From: Chryseobacterium sp. GVT01B
GTDB taxonomy: Bacteria; Bacteroidota; Bacteroidia; Flavobacteriales; Weeksellaceae
Direction: 5' to 3'
Length of the DNA stretch: 64,000 bases
Assembly: GCF_019970045.1 (NCBI RefSeq)
Contig: NZ_JAHXYI010000002.1
Coordinates: 124,001 to 188,000 of the forward strand
Part shown: positions 54,513 through 63,415 of the stretch, one piece after another
How the letters are laid out: every line of letters starts with the position of its first letter
Numbering within the stretch: position 1 is the stretch's first letter
The notes under the pieces: generated by a model
What the model saw: the letters and a program-made list of their open reading frames with translations, nothing else
Told to the model about the DNA's origin: nothing
The model's database searches: none
Translations under genes and position numbers: made by a program

Positions 54513-54577
54513 AAAGCTGAAAGTGAATTGGCAAATGAGCAAATTTGCTTTTTAAGTTAAAAAAATAACAAAATATA

Positions 54578-54607
54578 AAAAGCCACAAGTAAACTTTGTG
54601 GCTTTTT
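54578..54607 (+). terminator. Intrinsic terminator after lolA-like gene
   Basis: An 11-bp stem (54578-54588 with about 54596-54606; AGCCACAA core) followed by T-rich sequence, 66 bases after the stop of the LolA-like gene. The TAATTTTG box of the next gene lies just downstream (54611-54618). Confidence 0.8.
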
Positions 54608-54622
54608 GATTAATTTTGGCGC

Positions 54623-56080
54623 ATGTTAAAAATACTAGACCGATATATCATAAAAACCTTCTTTGGACCGTTTTTCTTTATATTCAGCGTATTGTTTTTT
54701 ATTTTTATTGTAAACATTATCTGGGTTCAGTTAGGACAGTTTATGGGAAAAGGATTAAGCTACTGGCAGATCCTTAAACTTCTTTTTTATCTTGGGGTAA
54801 ACGTCATAAGTATGGTGTTACCGCTTACTATTCTCCTTGCGAGTATTATGTCGTTTGGAGAATTTGGAGAACGGTATGAGCTCGCAGCAATGAAAGCGGC
54901 AGGAATTCCTTTGACCAGAGTAATGACTCCCCTACTGGGAATTTCAACAGCGCTTGCCATTATGTTGTTTTTCTTCTCCAATAATATTATCCCGGATTTT
55001 CAGAAAAAGGCTAAGAACATGCTTTTTAATATTGCCCAGACAAAACCGGCAATCAACTTTACTCCGGGCCAGTTTATTGACCAGATCCCCGGTTATATGG
55101 TAAAGTTTGACAAAATATACGGAGAAAACGGAGAAAATATTGAAGGAGTTTTTGTACATAAAAAAGCCAATGCTTACGAAAATCAACAATCTGTTGTAGC
55201 AGAAAAAGGAAAATTTGTTCCTGCAGCTAATAAGAATTTCCTGAAGCTTGTTTTATATAACGGATATGTATTTGAAGATGCCTTTGCCGGAAAAGGAGAC
55301 AATGTAAGACAGAAACAACCTGATCAGGCCATTAAATTTGACACATTGGTTTCTCACTTTGACATCAGTGAAATCATTAATAAAGCGATCGAAAAAGAGC
55401 AGATCACGGATGACTACCGTTTTCAGACTTACAATCAGCTTGACGGAACAATTAGCAAAAACAAAAAAGATAATAAGCAGTTCTTTGATAATATCGGCTC
55501 CGAGGTTCTTAACCAGACCAATTCCGTTGTGACTTATATGGATAAAGGCAATAAGCATAAAGTAGCTCCAAAAACACAGATCAAGTTAGATACGGTAAAA
55601 GGAGAAAAAAAGCTTGAAATCCTTTATAATTCGTACACCAGACTGGATAACCTGAAGTCTACACTGGAGTCTAAGAAGAATGAATATAGTTCCAATGTAA
55701 AATATTTCAGCAAGGTTGTTATTTATCAACAGAGAATTGTAGCGTATTCGGTGACCTGTATTATCTTCTTCCTGATTGGAGCCAGTTTAGGTTCTATCAT
55801 CAGAAAAGGAGGAATGGGGCTTCCGGTAATCATCGCTATTGTGATTTTCATTATTTTCTATGTAATGAATGTTGGGGTAGAAAACATGTCATGGAGCGGA
55901 AAAATGAATCCTTATCTTGCCGCGTGGCTTCCTAACCTGATCCTTCTTCCTTTTGGAGTCTGGATGACGTATAAAGCCCTTACGGATTCACAATTATTTG
56001 ATGCTGAAAAATACAAAGCACTATTCAAACCTATAACTAAAAGGTTTACCAAAAGTAAAGAACATCAGAGATATCAATAA
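54623..56080 (+). CDS. LptF/LptG family permease
   Basis: A 485-residue YjgP/YjgQ family protein, the inner-membrane part of the LPS export ABC machine. Three N-terminal membrane segments (FFGPFFFIFSVLFFIFIVNI; WQILKLLFYLGVNVISMVL; and near 105-125), a long periplasmic jellyroll domain (about 130-380), and three C-terminal segments starting VAYSVTCIIFFLIGASLGSI. The ATG comes only 5 bases after TAATTTTG, a perfect promoter -7 box, so the transcript may have almost no leader. Confidence 0.93.
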   Translation: MLKILDRYIIKTFFGPFFFIFSVLFFIFIVNIIWVQLGQFMGKGLSYWQILKLLFYLGVNVISMVLPLTILLASIMSFGEFGERYELAAMKAAGIPLTRVMTPLLGISTALAIMLFFFSNNIIPDFQKKAKNMLFNIAQTKPAINFTPGQFIDQIPGYMVKFDKIYGENGENIEGVFVHKKANAYENQQSVVAEKGKFVPAANKNFLKLVLYNGYVFEDAFAGKGDNVRQKQPDQAIKFDTLVSHFDISEIINKAIEKEQITDDYRFQTYNQLDGTISKNKKDNKQFFDNIGSEVLNQTNSVVTYMDKGNKHKVAPKTQIKLDTVKGEKKLEILYNSYTRLDNLKSTLESKKNEYSSNVKYFSKVVIYQQRIVAYSVTCIIFFLIGASLGSIIRKGGMGLPVIIAIVIFIIFYVMNVGVENMSWSGKMNPYLAAWLPNLILLPFGVWMTYKALTDSQLFDAEKYKALFKPITKRFTKSKEHQRYQ

Positions 56081-56102
56081 TTCTGATATCAATAATAAAA
56101 GT

Positions 56103-56134
56103 AAAAAGCTCCGATTTTTTTTCGGAGCTTTTTT
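56103..56134 (+). terminator. Intrinsic terminator after lptF-like gene
   Basis: A perfect stem of about 12 bp (56103-56114 with 56121-56132, AGCTCCGA core) followed by TTTTG, about 25 bases after the permease stop. Confidence 0.88.
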
Positions 56135-56189
56135 GTTGAGTTATTTTGAATATAAAAAATTATATTTGCTGGAACTTAAAAACAATACC

Positions 56190-56981
56190 ATGAAGAAATT
56201 ACTACTTATTGGCCTTTTCGGTCTTGTATCCCTGAATGCTTATGCTCAAGATCAGGATGAAAACGGAACCTACAACGGTGAAAAATACGGCTACATCATT
56301 GACAAATCCGGAAAAAAGACTGAAGGCGTTGTCCATCTGCACGGAGGATATTCCAGTCCGTGGCAAAATCAGTTAAAAGTAAAATTTGCAGCCATTGCTG
56401 ATATTGACAAAGTAAAAAACAAGATCAAATTCAAAACCTACGACACAGGCGATATTAAAGAATATATGGTGTATGAAGGTGATACTCCAAGAATCTTTAA
56501 ATCGGTTAAATATTCGAACATGAGAGAAGCTCTAAACAGTTCTGAAAGCTTAACAGGGTTGTCAGCAGGTTTTAAAGCGATCAATAATCTTTCAAGAACA
56601 GATCAGTTCGCAGAAGTAGTGACAGAGGGTAAAGTAACCGTTTATAAACTCTATGGTTATCCTACAGCTCTTTCTCCCAATAGCACGCAGGCAATTACAC
56701 AGGCAGAAACAGACCGTTTAAGAGAAAATCCCAATTATATCTTTTCTAAAAAAGGCGGAAAAGTGGAAGAACTCACTCCTGCAAAAGCAAAAGTCATCCT
56801 TGCAGACTGTCCATATGTAAAAGCAAAAATAGCAAAAGGAGAATATGGTTCTCTTAAAAATGAAGAAAAGAAGAGATCCGGTTTCGGGAAATTTATCAGG
56901 GATGAAATCAGCAATGCTACAGTAGATAAACTTTCAATTATCAATGAAGTGATTTATGATTACAATGAAAATTGCAAATAA
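56190..56981 (+). CDS. Exported protein of unknown function
   Basis: A 263-residue exported protein from the ATG at 56190 (signal peptide MKKLLLIGLFGLVSLNAYAQ). The mature part starts DQDENGTYNGEKYGYI and contains a Gly/Lys-rich region (IIDKSGKKTEGVVHLHGGY), a repeated DIKEYMVYEGDTPRIF-like beta section and a polar C-terminal half. No known family recognised. A perfect -7 box TATATTTG lies at 56161-56168. It has its own terminators on both sides. Confidence 0.8.
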   Translation: MKKLLLIGLFGLVSLNAYAQDQDENGTYNGEKYGYIIDKSGKKTEGVVHLHGGYSSPWQNQLKVKFAAIADIDKVKNKIKFKTYDTGDIKEYMVYEGDTPRIFKSVKYSNMREALNSSESLTGLSAGFKAINNLSRTDQFAEVVTEGKVTVYKLYGYPTALSPNSTQAITQAETDRLRENPNYIFSKKGGKVEELTPAKAKVILADCPYVKAKIAKGEYGSLKNEEKKRSGFGKFIRDEISNATVDKLSIINEVIYDYNENCK

Positions 56982-56986
56982 AAACT

Positions 56987-57013
56987 AAGGCTTTCAATCG
57001 AAAGCCTTTTTTG
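56987..57013 (+). terminator. Intrinsic terminator
   Basis: A 9-bp stem AAGGCTTTC/GAAAGCCTT (56987-56995 with 57000-57008) with a short loop and a TTTTTTG tract, 5 bases after the stop of the exported unknown protein gene. Confidence 0.85.
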
Positions 57014-57056
57014 TGACATTTTTTGTATTTTTATTCACCACCAAACCATTGATCTT

Positions 57057-57692
57057 ATGAAAATTCTATTTCTCACAGCAAGTTTATTTCTTGTTATTTC
57101 ATGTAAAAATGATAAAACAGTTCATAAAAAATCTGCTTCAATGGACAGTTCTGTCGTAAAAAAAGATTCTGCACAAACCAGCACTGCGGAAGATCCAATT
57201 GATCAGATTAAAAAAAGGTATGCTGCCCTTCAGACTCAACTGGAGGCTAAAAAACTAAGTCAATCAAAATTTACTTATGATTGTAATGATGAACCTTCAG
57301 GGGAAGTTACTTTCCATTCGGACAAAAATGAGATCAAAGTGATTGAGCATTTTTACGCAGAACACAGCCATTTCTCCGGATCTGAAAAATACTTTATAAA
57401 AGATGGAAAGCCTTTCTTTATATTCAGACAGGAAACCGTATGGAATTTTGATGGTGGTACTCCCGAAAAACCTGTTACAAAAGATGATATTACAGAAACC
57501 CGTATCTATCTTCAGAATGACAAACCCTTGAAATGCCTTGAAAAGAAATACAGCATAAAATCTGATCAGAAAGAAAAAACAGCGGATAACATTCCAAGTA
57601 AAGATATTCAATGTGATACAAATGAATTACTTAAAACATATCAATTACTGCTAAAATATAAAGACCAGAAAGAACCTATAAAATGTCTGTAA
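57057..57692 (+). CDS. Lipoprotein of unknown function
   Basis: A 211-residue lipoprotein: signal MKILFLTASLFLVISCKN with lipobox VISC (Cys16), a Ser/Lys-rich linker, a coiled-coil-like segment (DQIKKRYAALQTQLEAKKL) and a C-terminal beta-rich half (EVTFHSDKNEIKVIEHFYAE; KYFIKDGKPFFIFRQETVW; TRIYLQNDKPLKCLEKKY) with paired cysteines that may form disulfides. No family recognised. It has its own terminator. Confidence 0.78.
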   Translation: MKILFLTASLFLVISCKNDKTVHKKSASMDSSVVKKDSAQTSTAEDPIDQIKKRYAALQTQLEAKKLSQSKFTYDCNDEPSGEVTFHSDKNEIKVIEHFYAEHSHFSGSEKYFIKDGKPFFIFRQETVWNFDGGTPEKPVTKDDITETRIYLQNDKPLKCLEKKYSIKSDQKEKTADNIPSKDIQCDTNELLKTYQLLLKYKDQKEPIKCL

Positions 57693-57696
57693 AAGC

Positions 57697-57734
57697 AAAA
57701 GAGGCTTCCAATCGGAAACCTCTTTTTTATTTTT
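57697..57734 (+). terminator. Intrinsic terminator, left copy of direct repeat
   Basis: A hairpin GAGGCTTCC-AATC-GGAAACCTC (bulged) followed by TTTTTTATTTT. An almost identical element lies at 59003-59039. Both flank the KAS III-like gene. Confidence 0.8.
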
Positions 57735-57759
57735 AGTATTGAAATTTCAATTTCTAAGC

Positions 57760-58818
57760 TTAAAACTTATATACAAAAGCATTGATATTCATTCCTGCCC
57801 CTACAGAAGCAAATAATACCACATCATCTTTCTGTATTTTATGATGTTCAAGCTCATCCTTTAAAATCATAGTCAGCAAAGACGGAATGGTCGCCACACT
57901 GCTGTTTCCAAGTTTATGAATGACCATAGGCATTATATTTTCAGGAACCGGTGTATTATACAATTGGTAAAATCTGCTAACAATAGCCTCATCCATTTTT
58001 TCATTAGCCTGATGAATGATAATTTTATTCAACTGACTAATGGAATATCCACTGCTGTCCAGGCATTTTTTCATGGCATCAGGAACATTTACTAAGGCAA
58101 ATTCATAAATTTTTCGCCCATCCATTTTGATGTATTTTGTATCCGGGCATTTATCATTGTTATAAGATTTCCCAAAATACAGATAATCTTTCTCCTCAAA
58201 GGTATAAGAAGCTGACAAGTGGGCCTTTATTCCGGAGTCATCATCGTTATTTACTTCCAGCACAGCCGCTCCTGCTCCATCAGCGTAGATCATACTGTCT
58301 CTGTCATGAATATCGGCTACACGGGAAAGAGTTTCCCCGCCAATCACCAGACATCGTTTTGCAATACCAGCTTTAATAAATGCATTAGCCTGTATCACAC
58401 CTTCAATCCAGCCGGGACATCCAAAAAGGACATCATACGCCACACAGAAGTTATTTCTGATTCCTAATAAATGCTTTACCCTTGCCGCAAGGCTTGGAAC
58501 CGCATCCGATTGAACTGTTCCAAATCGAACATCTCCAAAATTATGGGCAAAAATAATATAGTCCAGTGTTTCAGGATCTATTCCTGCATTTTCAATGGCA
58601 GCCTTTGCTGCAATAAATCCAAGATCTGAAGTAACCTCTGTACTATGAGCGTATCTTCTTTCTTCAATACCCGTAATTTTTTTTAATTTATCTGTAATAG
58701 ATGTATTATTTTCTTTCAATAATATACCCTTTTCATTAAGAAAAATATGCTTATCAAAAAACAGATTGGTTATCGTTTCAGATGGTATGTAGTTGCCTAC
58801 ACCAATAATCTTCGTCAT
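57760..58818 (-). CDS. 3-oxoacyl-ACP synthase III (KAS III) family protein
   Basis: A 352-residue KAS III/FabH-like thiolase-fold protein from the ATG at 58818 (an upstream GTG is not needed). The catalytic triad is visible: Cys134 in DVLFGCPGW, His in IIHQANEKM and Asn in VIHKLGNSSVAT. YADGAGAAVLEV and the ending NINAFVYKF also fit. No acyl carrier protein or other lipid genes adjoin it, so it may be a second KAS III acting in a special pathway rather than main fatty-acid initiation. It is enclosed by near-identical direct repeats. Confidence 0.9.
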   Translation of the reverse strand: MTKIIGVGNYIPSETITNLFFDKHIFLNEKGILLKENNTSITDKLKKITGIEERRYAHSTEVTSDLGFIAAKAAIENAGIDPETLDYIIFAHNFGDVRFGTVQSDAVPSLAARVKHLLGIRNNFCVAYDVLFGCPGWIEGVIQANAFIKAGIAKRCLVIGGETLSRVADIHDRDSMIYADGAGAAVLEVNNDDDSGIKAHLSASYTFEEKDYLYFGKSYNNDKCPDTKYIKMDGRKIYEFALVNVPDAMKKCLDSSGYSISQLNKIIIHQANEKMDEAIVSRFYQLYNTPVPENIMPMVIHKLGNSSVATIPSLLTMILKDELEHHKIQKDDVVLFASVGAGMNINAFVYKF

Positions 58819-59002
58819 CACTTTTAAAATGTTTAATTTCCTGTTTTAAGTTAAGTCTGCAGGAATAATTCTATAAATATAATGAATTAACGCAAATACT
58901 CATCAATATATTATGGAATGATACCTCTTTACGATAAAGTTCTAAACAAAAACACCAAATACATAGTTTAAAAGCAATAGAACAAGCTTATCTGGAAGAA
59001 AA

Positions 59003-59039
59003 AAAAGAGGCTTCCCATCGGAAACCTCTCTTTTATTTT
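59003..59039 (-). terminator. Terminator of frr, right copy of direct repeat
   Basis: A hairpin nearly identical to that at 57697-57734: GAGGCTTCC-CATC-GGAAACCTCT. On the minus strand it is followed by a long T tract and lies 13 bases after the frr stop. Confidence 0.8.
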
Positions 59040-59052
59040 CAACAACTGAAAA

Positions 59053-59607
59053 TTATACTTTCATAATTTCAGCTTCTTTTGTCTTAAGATGCTCATCACA
59101 AAGCTTTACATATTTGTCTGTATAAGTCTGGATTTCTTCTTCCACTCCTTTTACAACATCTTCAGAAACACCGTCTAATTTTTTAAGTTCTTTCAAACCT
59201 TCTTGTCTTGCGTTTCTTACTGTTACTTTAGTATTTTCAGTTTCCACTTTAGCCTGTTTTGCAAGCTCTTTTCTTCTTTCCTCTGTTAAAGGCGGAACAT
59301 TCAGAATAATGTTTTCTCCGTTGTTAGAAGGTGCGAAACCTAAGTTTGAATTGATGATCGCTTTCTCAATCGCATTGATTGCCGTTCTGTCCCAAGGTTG
59401 AATAGAGATTGTCATTGCATCCGGAACAGAAACATTCGCAACCTGGTTGATAGGAGTCATTGCTCCATAGTATTCTACCATTACATCCTGAACCATTGAT
59501 GTAGAAGCACGTCCTGCTCTAATTCTTTGAAATGCGTGATCCAGGTGCTTTACAGCTGCATCCATGTCTTGTTTTACAGATTCTAATATAAGATCTAATT
59601 CTTCCAT
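59053..59607 (-). CDS. frr: Ribosome recycling factor
   Basis: A 184-residue RRF from the ATG at 59607. It splits ribosomes after termination together with EF-G. Strongly conserved segments: FQRIRAGRASTSMVQDVMVEYYG, split here (RIRAGRAS; VEYYGAMTP), ISIQPWDRTAINAIEKAI, SNLGFAPSNNGENI, PPLTEERRKEL and KVTVRNARQEGLKELK. A -7 promoter box lies at 59737-59744. In most bacteria frr follows pyrH directly; here a plus-strand lipase-like gene is in between. Confidence 0.97.
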   Translation of the reverse strand: MEELDLILESVKQDMDAAVKHLDHAFQRIRAGRASTSMVQDVMVEYYGAMTPINQVANVSVPDAMTISIQPWDRTAINAIEKAIINSNLGFAPSNNGENIILNVPPLTEERRKELAKQAKVETENTKVTVRNARQEGLKELKKLDGVSEDVVKGVEEEIQTYTDKYVKLCDEHLKTKEAEIMKV

Positions 59608-60026
59608 TATTATATTAAAGTTTGATAAATTACACATCTATTAATTAATCTGAATATCAATTAGTTAAAACTCAAAAACCCTGTAAACACTAGTGTTCTT
59701 TCACTGTTTTAAACTATTTTTTTCTATTCAGTGCTGCAAAAATAATGATTGTTTTTGAATAATAGGTATTTCACAGATGGATTTTGTGTACTTGTCCCTG
59801 CTTAAAAAAAAGAAGATGGCTTTTAATGGTCCTAAATGAAGTCTTCCGGTACAAATACCTATAGGATATTTTGGTTATTTCTACTGATTTACAAGCCATT
59901 TTTTATGACTTATTTTACTTTATCATTTAGTAAAGTTCTCAACAGAGATTATAATATCACACAAAAGAGAATTTTATGTAAAAGAATTCATAATCACTTT
60001 ATAAACTAATTTAAACCAATCACATT
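59608..60026. other. Intergenic region upstream of frr and lipase gene
   Basis: About 420 AT-rich bases between divergent genes. It holds the palindrome AACACTAGTGTT (59686-59697) and a perfect minus-strand -7 box (59737-59744) for frr. No gene seen and no clear promoter for the lipase-like gene. Confidence 0.5.
59737..59744 (-). promoter_or_regulatory. -7 promoter box of frr
   Basis: Minus-strand TATTTTTG matches TAnnTTTG. It is 130 bases upstream of the frr start and gives frr a promoter of its own. No good TTTG at the usual distance was found. Confidence 0.4.
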
Positions 60027-61385
60027 ATGACAAATCCATCTTTAGATGCCTATCAACAAGTATTTGGTATGGCAGGTCTTGCCAACCGCGCAGGAGGCTA
60101 CAACGGTTTTGGTATCCAGCTACAGCAACAGCTTCAGTATGATTTATCCTATTATTTTAACAATGTTCCTCCGGTTAAAATAATGGATCAGAAAACACCT
60201 TCCACAGCTAATCCTTCAGTTCTATCGGAATTAGGAAGCTGGGATCTTGTCTGGGGGCCTGCCCTGATCGAAGAAAAAAATGAAAAGGGAGTTCCTACGG
60301 GAGTTGCAGATAATGCATTATACGTAGTTAAATGTGACGCTGTTGCATTTCCGGGAGGTCCTACATTGCCCACTTATGTTGTTGCTATTGCAGCAACTAA
60401 TCCATCATCCCTTTACGATTGGGAAACAGAAGATTTCTCAGTTTCAGAAGTGGTAAACTGGACGACTTATAACCCTTCCAGTTTTGCTCCATCAGCTTAT
60501 AATGGCACTGATCCTTATATTTCAAAAGGTACCGCTACCGGTGTAAGTATCCTTCTCGGACTTGAAAGCCCTGATTCTGCTGCTTCACCTAAAACTACAC
60601 TGCAGCAGTTTCTTGCAGGCTTAAATCCGGAACCGGGTACAGCTATTATATTTTGCGGACACAGTCTTGCAGGAGCATTATCACCTACCCTTGCCCTTTA
60701 TCTGAAAGAAAATAAAGATCTGAATGCATTCGGTGTAACACTTGTATATCCTACCGCCGGACCAACTCCGGGTGAGGCAGCATTTGCCAGCCTGTTCAAC
60801 AGCAAATTCCCGCCATTGCCACCCGGATGGCAGCAACAATCAGGCACTTACCAAAGCTGGAATACCATGCACTGGAATGATCTGGATGTTGTGCCTCATG
60901 CGTGGCCGGTATCAGAACTGGAAAAAATTGCAACTATATATGGACAGGCCACTACCAATATGACGGCTTCCATATTAAAAGCTTTACAGAAGATGGCTAT
61001 TGATGATTCTTCAAAATCAGGAGCCAGCTATACAAGAATACAAAACCAATCGCTTCCGGGCCAACTGCAACACTCAAGCAGTTCCTCGATCAGCATCAAA
61101 ACACCTCCGGCAACCTTACAAGATTATATGCTTCAGTTATCAGTACAACATGTGGGCATGTATAATGGTATTCCTGCAACCGGATCTGATCCTCAGGTGA
61201 CTGGTCTTATTCTACCAAAGCCATTGCCCAAACCGGACGTTGTGAAGCTGGTACCGGGAGTAACTGCTGTCACCGAGTTTGAAATGATCATGAAAATAAT
61301 AAATCAGATCATTGAATGGGTTTTCTCCCACTACACTCTGGTTGAAAAGGAAAATGCCACGCAAAATATTGAAGCAGACAAATAG
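60027..61385 (+). CDS. Class 3 lipase-like protein
   Basis: A 452-residue soluble protein with a lipase class 3-like triad: Ser213 in IIFCGHSLAGALSP, an Asp in MHWNDLDVVPHAW and a His in VQHVGMYNG. No signal peptide, but a Gly/Gln-rich start (FGMAGLANRAGGYNGFGIQL). Such alpha/beta hydrolases act on acylglycerols or phospholipids. It lies between pyrH and frr on the opposite strand, separating two genes usually in one operon, which points to insertion. It shares a terminator with pyrH. Confidence 0.8.
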   Translation: MTNPSLDAYQQVFGMAGLANRAGGYNGFGIQLQQQLQYDLSYYFNNVPPVKIMDQKTPSTANPSVLSELGSWDLVWGPALIEEKNEKGVPTGVADNALYVVKCDAVAFPGGPTLPTYVVAIAATNPSSLYDWETEDFSVSEVVNWTTYNPSSFAPSAYNGTDPYISKGTATGVSILLGLESPDSAASPKTTLQQFLAGLNPEPGTAIIFCGHSLAGALSPTLALYLKENKDLNAFGVTLVYPTAGPTPGEAAFASLFNSKFPPLPPGWQQQSGTYQSWNTMHWNDLDVVPHAWPVSELEKIATIYGQATTNMTASILKALQKMAIDDSSKSGASYTRIQNQSLPGQLQHSSSSSISIKTPPATLQDYMLQLSVQHVGMYNGIPATGSDPQVTGLILPKPLPKPDVVKLVPGVTAVTEFEMIMKIINQIIEWVFSHYTLVEKENATQNIEADK

Positions 61386-61409
61386 GTGTTAAAACTGCTA
61401 TAAAAACAA

Positions 61410-61440
61410 AACACCTGTCACGATAATCGTGGCAGGTGTT
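61410..61440. terminator. Bidirectional terminator between lipase-like gene and pyrH
   Basis: A long stem (61410-61422 with about 61428-61440; AACACCTGTCACG with CGTGGCAGGTGTT) followed by a T run on the plus strand and A-rich left flank. It can end both convergent genes. Confidence 0.88.
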
Positions 61441-61465
61441 TTTTATATTTTTTCTAATAAATTGA

Positions 61466-62176
<711 letters not shown>

Positions 62177-62226
62177 TTATTTTTAATAACTTTTTACTAG
62201 TAGGGTTTCCCCGGAATTTGATTTTG

Positions 62227-62234
62227 CAAATATA
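62227..62234 (-). promoter_or_regulatory. -7 promoter box of pyrH
   Basis: Minus-strand TATATTTG matches TAnnTTTG, 54 bases upstream of the pyrH start. No clear TTTG at the expected distance. Confidence 0.45.
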
Positions 62235-62290
62235 ATCATTAAAAATTTTGATAAAAGAAAAATATTAAATAGAAATAATGTAAGAAATAT

Positions 62291-62320
62291 TTTGAAAAGT
62301 ACGAAAAAGGATTATTTTTG
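62291..62320 (+). promoter_or_regulatory. Consensus promoter of porQ
   Basis: TTTG (62291-62294), 18 bases, TATTTTTG (62313-62320): full match to the Bacteroidota promoter. Transcription should begin near 62327, about 12 bases before the TTG start of porQ. Confidence 0.8.
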
Positions 62321-62338
62321 CATTAATTATAAATTGAG

Positions 62339-63331
62339 TTGAAGAAAATTATCATTTTTTCATTATTTCTATCAGGAATTGTTTCTTATGCGCAAACAGG
62401 AACAAATGTTTATCCGTTCTTAAATGTACCTGTATCTGCAAGACAGGCTGCTTTGGGTGGCGATGCAATTTCGATAAGAGATTATGATGTTTCCTTTGCT
62501 ATTGCAAACCCTGCCCTATTAAATAAAGATTCTGATAAACAGCTTTCTGTAAACGCAACAGCTTATCTTGCCGATTCAAAATACGGAACTATTGCTTATG
62601 CCAAAGACTTTGATAATGGCCATATGGCTACCATCAATGCCAGGTATATGAGCTATGGAAGTACACCGAGAACGGATGAAAGCGGTTTCGAAAACGGAGA
62701 ATTCAAAGCTTCGGATGTAGCCATTGGCGCAGGCTATGCCTACCAGTTTGAAGAAGACTGGACAATTGGTGGAGGACTTAATTTTGTTACCTCAAAAATT
62801 GACAACTATACTTCTTCCGCAATTTCAGGAACAGCGGGAATTACCTATCATAATAAAAAAAACAAAGAAGTACTTTCTTTGGTGATGAGAAATTTTGGTT
62901 TCCAGCTGAAGTCATTCAATGGGACAAGAGAAAATCTTCCCTTCAGAATTGATCTTGGATATACCAGAATAATCAAAAACTTCCCTCTTGCGATTACCAT
63001 TACAGCGCATGATCTTCAGAAGTTTGACATTTCTTCAGAATATAATCTGGACGGACAGAAAGTGAATGCCGGCAGAAAAATTGCAGACCACTTTTCATTG
63101 GGAGCTGAATTGTTTCCGGAAAAGAATTTCAACATCCGGTTGGGTTATAATGTAAAAAGAGGAAATGAACTGGCAGTTGCAGATCAGAGAAACTTCTCAG
63201 GACTTTCTGCAGGATTTGGAGTTAAAGTTTCCAGATTTCGTATAGATTATGCACACGTAAGATATCACAACTCTTCTAATGTCAATCAGATAGGAATTTC
63301 CATGGACCTTTCAAGCCACAGAGGAGAGTAA
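62339..63331 (+). CDS. porQ: Type IX secretion system protein PorQ
   Basis: A 330-residue outer-membrane beta-barrel protein. Signal peptide (MKKIIIFSLFLSGIVSYAQ) and the typical PorQ start TNVYPFLNVPVSARQAALGG. PorQ belongs to the PorV/PorP-type barrel group of the type IX secretion system. The start codon is TTG: an in-frame TAA lies six bases upstream of it (TAA ATT GAG TTG), so no ATG is available. The next gene is cmk, the usual partner. A full consensus promoter precedes it. Confidence 0.9.
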   Translation: MKKIIIFSLFLSGIVSYAQTGTNVYPFLNVPVSARQAALGGDAISIRDYDVSFAIANPALLNKDSDKQLSVNATAYLADSKYGTIAYAKDFDNGHMATINARYMSYGSTPRTDESGFENGEFKASDVAIGAGYAYQFEEDWTIGGGLNFVTSKIDNYTSSAISGTAGITYHNKKNKEVLSLVMRNFGFQLKSFNGTRENLPFRIDLGYTRIIKNFPLAITITAHDLQKFDISSEYNLDGQKVNAGRKIADHFSLGAELFPEKNFNIRLGYNVKRGNELAVADQRNFSGLSAGFGVKVSRFRIDYAHVRYHNSSNVNQIGISMDLSSHRGE

Positions 63332-63415
63332 TCTTTCCGGCTTAAATTTTCTTAATTATTCTGAATTTTTCTTACTTCCTCTTGATTTTTAAGAAAAAAT
63401 CTTGAAATTTGCAGT

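Noticed and set aside
53892..54542. 216-residue minus-strand reading frame
   Set aside because: Antisense to the LolA-like gene, composition typical of a shadow frame, no start or ribosome-binding context.
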